Shown piece after piece: positions 27,388 through 34,400 of a stretch of 39,579 nt of DNA. The notes beneath the pieces were generated by a model. That model was not told the DNA's origin and searched no databases. It worked only from the letters and a program-made list of their open reading frames with translations. The stretch comes from Alphaproteobacteria bacterium (GTDB lineage: Bacteria; Pseudomonadota; Alphaproteobacteria; Micropepsales; Micropepsaceae), in the NCBI GenBank assembly GCA_015654635.1, contig JAATGP010000007.1, positions 81,771 through 121,349 of the forward strand, in the 5' to 3' direction. The stretch's first letter is position 1. Each line of letters starts with the position of its first letter. The position numbers were made by a program, and so were the translations under genes.

Positions 27388-28242
27388 ATGATGCCCGCCA
27401 ACCCAAGCAGCGGCCCGCCGCGGATTTTCGATTCTGCCGCGCAAAAGCTGCGCCAAGCACGAGCGGCGCGGCTGCAAAGCGACCGCTTTCTCCAGAACGA
27501 GGCGTTGGAGGGGGTCAAGGCCCGCCTGACTCCGGTCAACCGCCGCTTTGCCACCGCGCTTGCTTTAGATGCGTACGCCGCCGCCAGCCTGCAAGGGGCC
27601 GGGACGCAATGGCATAGCGCCGGTTTTGACGATGACGAAAGGCTGGATGCCGCCAGCGGCTATGACCTTGCCGTCAGCGTCCTCAGCCTTCACCGCCGCA
27701 ACGATCTGCCGGGCGCATTGGTGCAGATTCGGCGGGCTTTGAAACCCGATAGCTTATTCGTGGCGGCCCTCTTCGGCGGCTCAACCCTGACCGAATTGCG
27801 GGATGCTTTTGCCCAAGGTGAACTCGAAACCACGGGTGGCACCTCGCCCCATGTCGCCCCGATGGCGGACATTCGCGAGCTTGGCGGATTGTTGCAGCGC
27901 GCTGGCTTTGCCCTGCCCGTCGCCGACGTCGAACGCACCACCGTACGCTACCGCGATTTTTTTACACTGGTGAGCGATCTGCGCGCCATGGGCGAAAGCA
28001 ATGCGCTGGCGGCGCGCAAACCCTTTCTCTCCAGCGCCACATTGGCGGCTGCCCTCCATCACTACCGCGATAAGCATACCGATGCTGATGGCAAACTGCT
28101 CGCCACCTTCGACATCGTGTACTTGCTGGGATGGTCGCCGGACGCAAGCCAGCAACAGCCGCTGCGTCCCGGCAGCGCCAGGACGAGGCTGGCCGATGCG
28201 CTGGGCGTGAAAGAGCACAAATTGGAGCCCGGTCAGGACTAA
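27388..28242 (+). CDS. NDUFAF5/BioC-like methyltransferase-fold protein with degenerate SAM motif
   Basis: This 284-residue protein opens like alphaproteobacterial NDUFAF5-type proteins (IFDSAAQKLRQARAAR, DRFLQNEALEGVKARL). It also has the post-motif region YDLAVSVLSLHRRNDLPGALVQIRRALKPDSLFVAALFGGSTLTELR and a C-terminal LHHYRDKH...FDIVYLLGW. The glycine-rich SAM motif I (LDLGCG or similar) is not present: the matching stretch reads ALALDAYAAASLQG. It may therefore bind SAM poorly or act as a non-enzymatic or oxygenase-type relative; NDUFAF5 itself hydroxylates an arginine of complex I. It is divergent from comF, and its last four bases overlap the end of the convergent cupin gene. Confidence 0.75.
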   Translation: MMPANPSSGPPRIFDSAAQKLRQARAARLQSDRFLQNEALEGVKARLTPVNRRFATALALDAYAAASLQGAGTQWHSAGFDDDERLDAASGYDLAVSVLSLHRRNDLPGALVQIRRALKPDSLFVAALFGGSTLTELRDAFAQGELETTGGTSPHVAPMADIRELGGLLQRAGFALPVADVERTTVRYRDFFTLVSDLRAMGESNALAARKPFLSSATLAAALHHYRDKHTDADGKLLATFDIVYLLGWSPDASQQQPLRPGSARTRLADALGVKEHKLEPGQD

Positions 28243-28682
28243 GCGAAGAACTTCGCCACTTTGGGATCGGCTGCCAGCGCGGTGCGCTCATCCTCGGTCG
28301 GCAGTTGCGGCTTGTCGCGTTCAACATTGACCATGCAGAGAAAGCCGAGCGCCTCGCCCGCATTGGCGCGGAACTGATGCCAGGTCATCGGCTCGATGGT
28401 GACCAGATCGTTCTGCGCAATGTCGAACACCTGCCCGCCCACCATGCACTGGCCTGACCCGCGCAAAATCAGCACCGCATGAACATGCTGGTGGCGTTCA
28501 AGGGTGGAATACCCCTCCGGCGCCATTTCGAAATAGCGCAGCTCGCCCTTCATCTCGGGATGGCGGAACAAGGTCTGGCGCGTGATCGCTTTGAAAGGGG
28601 CTGCGCCCTCTTCCTTATAGGCGAGAAGATCGGTCTCTTCCCAGCGATAGTCCGCAAAATGCCGAACAGGGCTTTCGCTCAC
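28239..28682 (-). CDS. Cupin protein coupled to the RuBisCO-like gene; candidate methylsulfurylase
   Basis: This is a single-domain cupin of 147 residues. Metal-ligand candidates are H64, H66 and H68 (ERHQHVHAVLILRG) in cupin motif 1 and H102 in EPMTWHQFRA of motif 2. The GTG start overlaps the stop of the RuBisCO-like gene (GTGA, 28679-28682), so the two are translationally coupled. In Rhodospirillum rubrum a cupin encoded near the RuBisCO-like protein converts 1-methylthioxylulose-5-phosphate to 1-deoxyxylulose-5-phosphate with release of methanethiol. By context I infer the same reaction here. The fold is clear; the reaction is inferred. The end overlaps the convergent methyltransferase-like gene by four bases. 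Confidence 0.78.
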   Translation of the reverse strand: MSESPVRHFADYRWEETDLLAYKEEGAAPFKAITRQTLFRHPEMKGELRYFEMAPEGYSTLERHQHVHAVLILRGSGQCMVGGQVFDIAQNDLVTIEPMTWHQFRANAGEALGFLCMVNVERDKPQLPTEDERTALAADPKVAKFFA

Positions 28683-29770
28683 GAGAAATTCCTCACCGCA
28701 TCACAAAATTTCGCCGTCTCCGCCGTGATTTTCTGCTTGGCCGACAGCAAGCTGCCGCCAATCAAAAGGATCACGCCGGTACCAAAGAAATTGAGGAGTT
28801 CCGGCACGCGCTTGAGTTCCATGCCGCCCGCCGGCACCGGCACACAGGGCTTTTGGCCTTGCACCTCTTCCAGACACAAACTGGCGATCTGGTGGCAGAG
28901 TTCCGGCGAATAGCCGAAACGCCCGCCGTAATTGGCGAAGATCGAAGCATCGGACCCCATCAAGCGCATCAGCTTACCGAAAAAGAAGGCCGGCGCCATC
29001 GGTCCGCCCGCCATGCTGGGATGGGTCATGAAAAGGAAATCGGGATTTTCCGCTTTGATGGTCTGGAACTGCGAAAAGCCGCACAGCATCGGCGCAATAA
29101 GAACACCATCGATGCCGCATTCCCGCGCCAAGGCTATCTGCGCCCGCATCTTATCCAGATTACCGTTCAGGCTCGGCAGATAGCGCGTAGCAATGCCGGT
29201 TTTGGCGCCCGCCTTGCTGACCGCTTCGGCGATCATGGGCACGCGGGCTGCGAAGGGCGCATAGGATTGGTCGGCGAGGCCGTGATCGTCCTTGATATAG
29301 TCGATGCCGCCAAGCGCAATGTCATAGGCCAGCCGCGCCAGCGTCGCGGGCGGTGTGCCTTGCGGCTTCAGCGCCGTGGCGCTGAGCGCGCCCTTCGCCT
29401 TCACCCGGGAACGAAAACCTTCGAGGCCGTGGTTGGGGCCGCCGAAGGCCGTCACGATGTCTGCCGGGAAAATCGCATCGACCAGCGTGATGCCATCCTG
29501 CAGCGAGGTATTGCCGAGGATCATATTGATGAACTGGGCGGCATCATAACCGGTGGTGATGGAGGCCAATCCAATGCGGACTTCGTAGTCGCCGGGCGCG
29601 ATCTCGGTGATCTCTTCGACTTGGCCCAAGATATTTTCCAGCACAAAGGGATCGTCGATCGGCTCGACCGGCATTTCTACACTCTGCTCCACGGCAATGC
29701 CGCGGGCGCGGGCTTCGATGGTCGCGGGCTCGGCCTTAACCCGGTAGATGGTGGTGATGCGCGTGCTCAT
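28679..29770 (-). CDS. RuBisCO-like protein (form IV), candidate 5-methylthioribulose-1-phosphate isomerase
   Basis: The protein has 363 residues with the RuBisCO large-subunit fold. TALKPQG (K135, and Q137 where RuBisCO has Lys) and GGIDYIKDDHG match active-site strands. K160 is the position carbamylated in RuBisCO, D161/D162 are kept, and His163 replaces the metal-binding Glu. H250 matches a RuBisCO active-site histidine. Loop 6 reads NYGGRFGYS with Arg in place of the essential Lys, so CO2 fixation is not expected. The pattern fits the R. rubrum-type (DeepYkr) RuBisCO-like proteins, which isomerise 5-methylthioribulose-1-phosphate in methylthioadenosine salvage. The start is the ATG at 29770 (MSTRITTIYRV); the frame extends 12 codons upstream without support. 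It is coupled to the cupin. Confidence 0.87.
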   Translation of the reverse strand: MSTRITTIYRVKAEPATIEARARGIAVEQSVEMPVEPIDDPFVLENILGQVEEITEIAPGDYEVRIGLASITTGYDAAQFINMILGNTSLQDGITLVDAIFPADIVTAFGGPNHGLEGFRSRVKAKGALSATALKPQGTPPATLARLAYDIALGGIDYIKDDHGLADQSYAPFAARVPMIAEAVSKAGAKTGIATRYLPSLNGNLDKMRAQIALARECGIDGVLIAPMLCGFSQFQTIKAENPDFLFMTHPSMAGGPMAPAFFFGKLMRLMGSDASIFANYGGRFGYSPELCHQIASLCLEEVQGQKPCVPVPAGGMELKRVPELLNFFGTGVILLIGGSLLSAKQKITAETAKFCDAVRNFS

Positions 29771-29842
29771 AGCCGCGGACCTTAACCGCGCCGACCCAAA
29801 GGGCAAGAAGAAATTCCGGCGCCCAAAACGCTCCGCGACAGC

Positions 29843-30067
29843 CTAGAAATGAACACGGGAATAAAGGTCGGCCACCTCACTACCGATCTGGCTGACAGTG
29901 GCAACGATCACCAGGCCGATCAAACCGGCGATCAGCGCATATTCAATCACCGTCGAGCCGCCGTGGTCATCCGCAAAGCGGCCTAGAGCAGATCGCGCAG
30001 CATCGGAATGAGCGGAATGTCCGCGGGCGGCATGGGATAGTTCGGCAGATCCTTCGCCCACACCCAT
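29843..30067 (-). CDS. Flp-type pilin-like reading frame overlapping the Nudix gene
   Basis: The C-terminal part reads FADDHGGSTVIEYALIAGL then IGLVIVATVSQIGSEVADLY, which is the Flp/Fap type IVb pilin signature: a Glu-Tyr processing-site region followed by one hydrophobic helix. These small pilins normally start about a dozen residues before that motif. No ATG, GTG or TTG exists there in frame. The nearest in-frame ATG is at 30067, inside the Nudix gene (about 85 bases of overlap) and without a Shine-Dalgarno sequence; the frame itself stays open further upstream. The gene may use an unusual start, be coupled to Nudix translation, or be a decayed pilin. No tad/cpa assembly genes are in the window. 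Confidence 0.5.
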   Translation of the reverse strand: MGVGEGSAELSHAARGHSAHSDAARSALGRFADDHGGSTVIEYALIAGLIGLVIVATVSQIGSEVADLYSRVHF

Positions 30068-30387
30068 TTCAGCGCCGTATGCTCGCGGGCGGTTGGTATG
30101 CCCTCCCAGCGGCGGCAAATGTAGAGCGGCATGAGCAAATGAAAGTCCGCGTAACCGTGCGACGCAAAACTGAAGGGCGCCAGGCAGGGCTCTTTCACCG
30201 TGATCTCCAACTCCTCCTGGAGTTCGCGGATCAGGGCTTCCTCCGGACGTTCTCCCGGTTCGAATTTGCCACCCGGAAATTCCCACAGCCCACCCATCGC
30301 TTTGTTGACGGGCCGCTGTGCAATCAGCACGCGCCCGTCGGCGTCAATCAAGGCGCAGGCCGCCACGAGGACAAGCTTTACGGCCAT
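29983..30387 (-). CDS. Nudix hydrolase, MutT-like
   Basis: This 134-residue pyrophosphohydrolase of the MutT type probably removes oxidised nucleotides such as 8-oxo-dGTP. The N-terminus VLVAACALIDADGRVLIAQRP and the Nudix box GGKFEPGERPEEALIRELQEE are clear, although the glycine normally near the end of the box is Glu (EELEI). The C-terminus PADIPLIPMLRDLL is typical of alphaproteobacterial MutT. I chose the ATG at 30387 because GAAGGA lies eight bases upstream; the frame from 30414 adds nine unsupported residues. A pilin-like frame overlaps its 3' end in a different frame. Confidence 0.9.
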   Translation of the reverse strand: MAVKLVLVAACALIDADGRVLIAQRPVNKAMGGLWEFPGGKFEPGERPEEALIRELQEELEITVKEPCLAPFSFASHGYADFHLLMPLYICRRWEGIPTAREHTALKWVWAKDLPNYPMPPADIPLIPMLRDLL

Positions 30388-30526
30388 GATCCCATCCTTC
30401 GAACGATAAGGCACAGCAGGTTGATAGACGGTTCAGGCCCTATAACAAATCCCAAAAAGGCGCTTAATCATTTGGAAAGGCCGTTTTGACGGCTGTGAGG
30501 GGGCTCGTGCCCTTGGGGCATTACTC

Positions 30527-30555
30527 GCGGGACTTGGGGGCTGCCCAAGTCCCGC
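30527..30555. ncRNA. Strong hairpin, candidate part of a structured RNA
   Basis: GCGGGACTTGGG pairs perfectly with CCCAAGTCCCGC around a 5-base loop. A second small hairpin (GTGCCC-TTG-GGGCAT) precedes it. No T-run follows on either strand, so it is not a standard terminator. With the 30626-30701 long-range pairing downstream it suggests a folded transcript of about 200 bases on either strand. Whether it is transcribed is unknown. Confidence 0.35.
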
Positions 30556-30771
30556 CAGCCGCAGGCAGCATCAGGTCTCCGGGTTGCAGAGGGCGCGTGC
30601 CGCAAGCGCTTGGGTTTCCATGGGCGTCCCCCGGTTCAATCCTAGGATCGAACTGTGATACCCACCCCAAGAATAAGGCAATTGTGATCCCGGGGGACCT
30701 CTCTGTCCAGTGGATAGCCGCCGTTAGGACAATTTATCCGTGCCGCGCCAGGAAATTGCTTCACCCCCAAT

Positions 30772-30785
30772 TGACAGCGCTGTCA
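30772..30785. promoter_or_regulatory. 14-base palindrome overlapping a TTGACA element
   Basis: TGACAGCGCTGTCA is a perfect dyad. The preceding T makes TTGACA (30771-30776), a perfect -35 hexamer. Seventeen bases later is TACGAA (30794-30799), a weak -10. A repressor or CRP/FNR-like dimer could bind here. It is about 490 bp upstream of the adhE start, so its link to adhE is uncertain. Confidence 0.4.
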
Positions 30786-31185
30786 CAGCCTTCTACGAAT
30801 GGCCTGCTCAAGATGCCGTTGCCACCGCGCTGAGATCGCTTCTTAGCGCTGGTCCGGCGGCGCGGCGGCTGCAATTACGCCGGTCACTCCCTCGTGATGC
30901 GTCCATTCGTATAGACAGCAAACAATGAGGGCGGGGCCACACTCCGCATACGGCGCATTATGCCTTCTCAGAGGCGTGGCAATGGACCGCCCGAAATATT
31001 TCGTAAGAATCGGAGCGCTTTTTTTGCACTCTGTGAGAGGCCATTGCCCCTGCCTATGCATGCAAATACCAAAATAGCAGCACTCTGCCTTGCCCAAAGG
31101 CACACGCGATAACGCAATACGGCAAGTCCGTGGCAATACGCATTGATGTTACCGGTTATGACAGCCAGTTTGCCACATGTGCGCA

Positions 31186-31207
31186 TGCGGCATGCATCTT
31201 TGCCGCA
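31186..31207. promoter_or_regulatory. Hairpin in the adhE leader
   Basis: TGCGGCA and TGCCGCA form a perfect 7-bp stem with an 8-base loop, 64 bp before the adhE ATG. It may be a leader hairpin or an operator. No adjacent FNR-type TTGAT-N4-ATCAA site was found. Confidence 0.3.
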
Positions 31208-31271
31208 ATAATCGCACACAGACGTTCTATATCGCCTACATCAAAGAGTGAATGTGAAGAGGATCGAGAAC

Positions 31272-33929
31272 ATGTCAGTCTCTAGCCTGCCCGAGTTGGA
31301 CGCCCTTGTTGCCCGCGTGAACGCGGCACAGAAGGAATATGCGCAGTTTTCGCAAGAGAAGGTCGACGCGATTTTTCGCGCCGCCGCATTTGCCGCCACC
31401 GAGGCCCGTATCCCGCTTGCCATGATGGCCGCCGAAGAAACCGGCATGGGTGTGGTCGAAGACAAGGTGATCAAAAATCACTTTGCCTCCGAATACATCT
31501 ATAACAAATACAAGGATGAGCAGACCTGCGGTGTGCTCGAAACCGACGTCGTCGGTGGTACGATCACCATCGCCGAACCGATCGGCGTCATCTGCGGCAT
31601 CGTTCCGACCACCAACCCGACGTCGACTGCGATCTTCAAGGCGCTGATCTCGCTGAAGACCCGCAACGGTATCGTTTTCAGCCCGCATCCGCGCGCCAAG
31701 AAGGCCACCTGTGCCGCCGCCAAACTGGTGCTGGATGCTGCCGTCGCCGCCGGCGCCCCGAAGGACATCATCGGTTGGATCGACACCCCGACGATCGATC
31801 TGTCGAATGCCCTGATGCGCCATGCCGGTATCAACCTGATCCTGGCCACCGGTGGTCCGGGCATGGTCAAGGCCGCTTACTCCTCCGGCAAACCCGCCAT
31901 CGGTGTCGGCGCCGGTAACGCTCCTGTGGTGATCGACGAATACGCCGATGTGAAGCGCGCCATCGCCTCCATTCTGATGTCCAAAACCTTCGACAACGGC
32001 ATGATCTGCGCCTCCGAACAAGCCGTAATTGCGGTCGATGCGGTTTATGACCAGGTGCGCGAGCGTTTCATCAGCCATGGCGGTTATGTTCTGACCGGCA
32101 ACGAGCTTGGCGCTGTCAAGCAGACCGTGTTCCCTGACGGTCACCTCAACGCCAATGTCGTCGGCCAGCCAGCCACCAAGATCGCGCAGATGGCGGGCAT
32201 CACGGTTCCGGCTTCGACCAAAGTCCTGATCGGTGAAGTCGAGGAGACCATCGAATCCGAAGCCTTTGCCCATGAGAAGCTGTCGCCCACCCTCGCCCTC
32301 TATCGCCGCAAGGATTTCGAAGCGGCTGTCGATGCGGCGGCGGAGATCGTAGCCCTCGGCGGTATCGGCCACACCAGCGTACTTTACACCGACCAGGATC
32401 GTCACGCCGAGCGCGTTATGGCCTTTGGCAAGCGCATGAAAACGGCACGTATCCTGATCAACATGCCGTCTTCGCATGGCGGCATCGGCGACCTTTACAA
32501 CTTCTCCATGGCGCCGTCGCTGACGCTGGGCTGCGGTTCTTGGGGTGGCAATTCGATCTCCGAGAACGTTGGCCCGAAACATCTCATCAACCGCAAAACC
32601 GTCGCGAAGCGCGAAGAAAATATGCTCTGGCACAAAGTTCCAAAATCCATCTACTTCCGTCGCGGCGCCACCACCGAAGCCATGAAGGAACTGGCTGGTA
32701 AGAAGAAGGCGCTGATCGTCACCGACCGTTTCCTCTTCGCCAACGGCTACACTGATGAGTTGGTCAAGCTGGTCAAGGCCCAGGGTCTGGACGTCGATAT
32801 CTTCTACGAAGTGGAAGCCGATCCGACCTTGTCGATCGTCCGCAAGGGCGTCGAGAAGGCCAAGTCCTTCAATCCGGACGTGATCATCGCGCTCGGCGGC
32901 GGTTCGCCGATGGATGCGGCCAAGATCATTTGGGTGATGTATGAACACCCCGAAGTGCATTTCGAGGATCTGGCCTTACGCTTTATGGATATCCGCAAGC
33001 GCATCTACACCTTCCCGAAAATGGGCATCAAGGCCGAATTCATTGCCATCCCGACCACCTCGGGCACCGGTTCGGAAGTCACCCCCTTCGCGGTGGTGAC
33101 CGATGACGCAACCGGCATGAAGTATCCGCTCGCCGATTACGAGTTGATGCCAAGCATGGCGATTGTCGACGCCAATTACGTCATGAACCTGCCGAAGTCG
33201 CTGACCGCGTTCGGCGGCGTCGATGCCATGACCCACGCCTTGGAAGCCTATGTCTCGGTGATGGCGAACGAGTATTCCGACGCCCAGGCCCTGCAGGCGC
33301 TCAAGCTGCTCAAGGATTATCTGCCCGCTTCCTACAAAGACGGCGCCAAGAACCCGATCGCGCGCGAAAAGGTTCACAATGGCTCGACCATTGCCGGTAT
33401 CGCCTTCGCCAATGCCTTCCTCGGCGTGTGTCACTCCATGGCGCACAAAATCGGTGCGGCATTCCACATTCCGCACGGCCTGGCCAACGCGCTTCTGATC
33501 TGCAACGTCATTCGCTATAACGCCAACGACAATGCCACCAAGCAGACCGCCTTCTCCCAGTATGATCGTCCCAAGGCGCGCGCCCGTTATGCCCAAATCG
33601 CCGACCATCTTGGTCTTGGCGGCGCCCGGACTGCGGACAAGGTGAACAATCTCGTTCTTTGGCTGGAAGCCTTGAAGAAGGAACTCGATATTCCGGCGTC
33701 GATCCAGGCGGCTGGTGTTTCGGAAGCCGACTTCCTGGCCAAGGTGGACGAAGTGTCGGTCCTGGCCTTCGACGACCAATGCACTGGCGCCAATCCGCGC
33801 TTCCCGCTGATGAGCGAACTGAAGCAGATCCTGCTCGATAGCTATTACGGCCGCCCCTACGTCGATACCTACGAGCACAACAGTGCCGACGAGATCGACT
33901 CCACCGTGGTGACTTTCGTTCGCGCCTAA
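31272..33929 (+). CDS. adhE: Bifunctional acetaldehyde-CoA/alcohol dehydrogenase
   Basis: AdhE (885 residues) reduces acetyl-CoA to acetaldehyde and then to ethanol with two NADH, and assembles into filaments (spirosomes) in the cytoplasm. The N-terminal aldehyde dehydrogenase half has the catalytic C246 in DNGMICASEQ. The C-terminal iron-dependent alcohol dehydrogenase half has GGGSPMDAAK (NAD site) and the iron ligands in GVDAMTHALEAY, CHSMAHKIGAAFHIPHG. The length is standard. I chose the ATG at 31272 (MSVSSLPELDALV), with AGAGGA upstream; the in-frame GTG at 31248 would add eight residues. It indicates fermentative or microaerobic metabolism, stands alone as a transcription unit, and ends in a strong terminator. 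Confidence 0.98.
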   Translation: MSVSSLPELDALVARVNAAQKEYAQFSQEKVDAIFRAAAFAATEARIPLAMMAAEETGMGVVEDKVIKNHFASEYIYNKYKDEQTCGVLETDVVGGTITIAEPIGVICGIVPTTNPTSTAIFKALISLKTRNGIVFSPHPRAKKATCAAAKLVLDAAVAAGAPKDIIGWIDTPTIDLSNALMRHAGINLILATGGPGMVKAAYSSGKPAIGVGAGNAPVVIDEYADVKRAIASILMSKTFDNGMICASEQAVIAVDAVYDQVRERFISHGGYVLTGNELGAVKQTVFPDGHLNANVVGQPATKIAQMAGITVPASTKVLIGEVEETIESEAFAHEKLSPTLALYRRKDFEAAVDAAAEIVALGGIGHTSVLYTDQDRHAERVMAFGKRMKTARILINMPSSHGGIGDLYNFSMAPSLTLGCGSWGGNSISENVGPKHLINRKTVAKREENMLWHKVPKSIYFRRGATTEAMKELAGKKKALIVTDRFLFANGYTDELVKLVKAQGLDVDIFYEVEADPTLSIVRKGVEKAKSFNPDVIIALGGGSPMDAAKIIWVMYEHPEVHFEDLALRFMDIRKRIYTFPKMGIKAEFIAIPTTSGTGSEVTPFAVVTDDATGMKYPLADYELMPSMAIVDANYVMNLPKSLTAFGGVDAMTHALEAYVSVMANEYSDAQALQALKLLKDYLPASYKDGAKNPIAREKVHNGSTIAGIAFANAFLGVCHSMAHKIGAAFHIPHGLANALLICNVIRYNANDNATKQTAFSQYDRPKARARYAQIADHLGLGGARTADKVNNLVLWLEALKKELDIPASIQAAGVSEADFLAKVDEVSVLAFDDQCTGANPRFPLMSELKQILLDSYYGRPYVDTYEHNSADEIDSTVVTFVRA

Positions 33930-33949
33930 ATCCCGCGGCCAGACAATAA

Positions 33950-33981
33950 AAAACCCCCGGGCAGCGATGCCCGGGGGTTTT
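33950..33981 (+). terminator. Rho-independent terminator of adhE
   Basis: A 13-bp stem (AAAACCCCCGGGC with GCCCGGGGGTTTT) closes a 6-base loop and ends in TTTT, 20 bp after the adhE stop codon. The A-run on the left side makes it usable in reverse too, for transcription leaving the opposite strand. Confidence 0.92.
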
Positions 33982-34037
33982 CTTATGGATTTGAGAAACG
34001 GCGCTGGACGCAAAGGCCCGGCACCGGTGATGTTCTC

Positions 34038-34265
34038 TTAGCGTGTCGCTTCCACTGGCGGCGGCACTTCGTGCGGCGCGTCCGGCGTGGTGCGGATCAC
34101 GGCGCTCGGCGTCATCGGCAGCGAGCCGGCCCGCTCGATCTCTTGCGAGGCAAAGCTGTAGGCGCCCAACACCCCGATCCCGAGAGCCATAACGGCAACG
34201 GCGCTCCACAGCCGCAACTTGCGGCTAAGGCTGCTTTGATAATTCGTGTGGCGCGTGTTGGGCAT
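34038..34265 (-). CDS. Small single-pass membrane protein, hypothetical
   Basis: The 75-residue protein has a basic N-terminus (SSLSRKLRLW), one transmembrane segment at about 20-40 (SAVAVMALGIGVLGAYSFAS) and a proline-rich periplasmic tail ending HEVPPPVEATR. The ATG at 34265 follows AGGAG by seven bases, which favours this start over the longer frame from 34337. It lies 135 bp downstream of the M15 peptidase gene. I recognise no family. Confidence 0.65.
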   Translation of the reverse strand: MPNTRHTNYQSSLSRKLRLWSAVAVMALGIGVLGAYSFASQEIERAGSLPMTPSAVIRTTPDAPHEVPPPVEATR

Positions 34266-34400
34266 CGGCTCACTCCTGCATTGCAAGTGCAGAATTAGCG
34301 GCTCTGTTTGGCGAGCACGTATCGAAACCGAGGTCATACTGCGGCTATTTGGCCGCGATTATGGCAAAGACGAGTCAGGCTTGCGGCAATCCTTAAAACT

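Larger units (their letters stand above)
30388..31271. other. 884-bp intergenic region without a convincing gene
   Basis: This gap separates the divergent Nudix and adhE genes. Several short frames are open, but none has a family resemblance, a good ribosome-binding site or a normal codon pattern. What it does hold is structure: a 12-bp perfect hairpin (30527-30555), a GTCCCCCGG/CCGGGGGAC long-range pair (30626-30634 with about 30693-30701) enclosing the near-palindrome GTTCAATCCTAGGATCGAAC, a 14-base palindrome (30772-30785) and a 7-bp hairpin (31186-31207). It could contain a structured RNA and the adhE control region. No tRNA, tmRNA, 6S or SRP RNA could be identified. Confidence 0.45.

Noticed and set aside
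28679..29770. True CO2-fixing RuBisCO
   Set aside because: The loop 6 lysine, the second lysine of the KPK motif and the metal-binding Glu are all replaced, and no phosphoribulokinase or small subunit is nearby.
30626..30655. tRNA-like T-arm (GGTTCAATCC)
   Set aside because: No acceptor stem, anticodon arm or D-arm can be formed around it, so it is not a tRNA.
30486..30833. 115-residue open frame on the plus strand in the adhE upstream region
   Set aside because: It has no Shine-Dalgarno sequence, no known motif, and crosses the strong hairpin region. Its openness is expected in GC-rich DNA.
31275..32960. 561-residue open frame antisense to adhE
   Set aside because: It mirrors the adhE codons and has no domain of its own.
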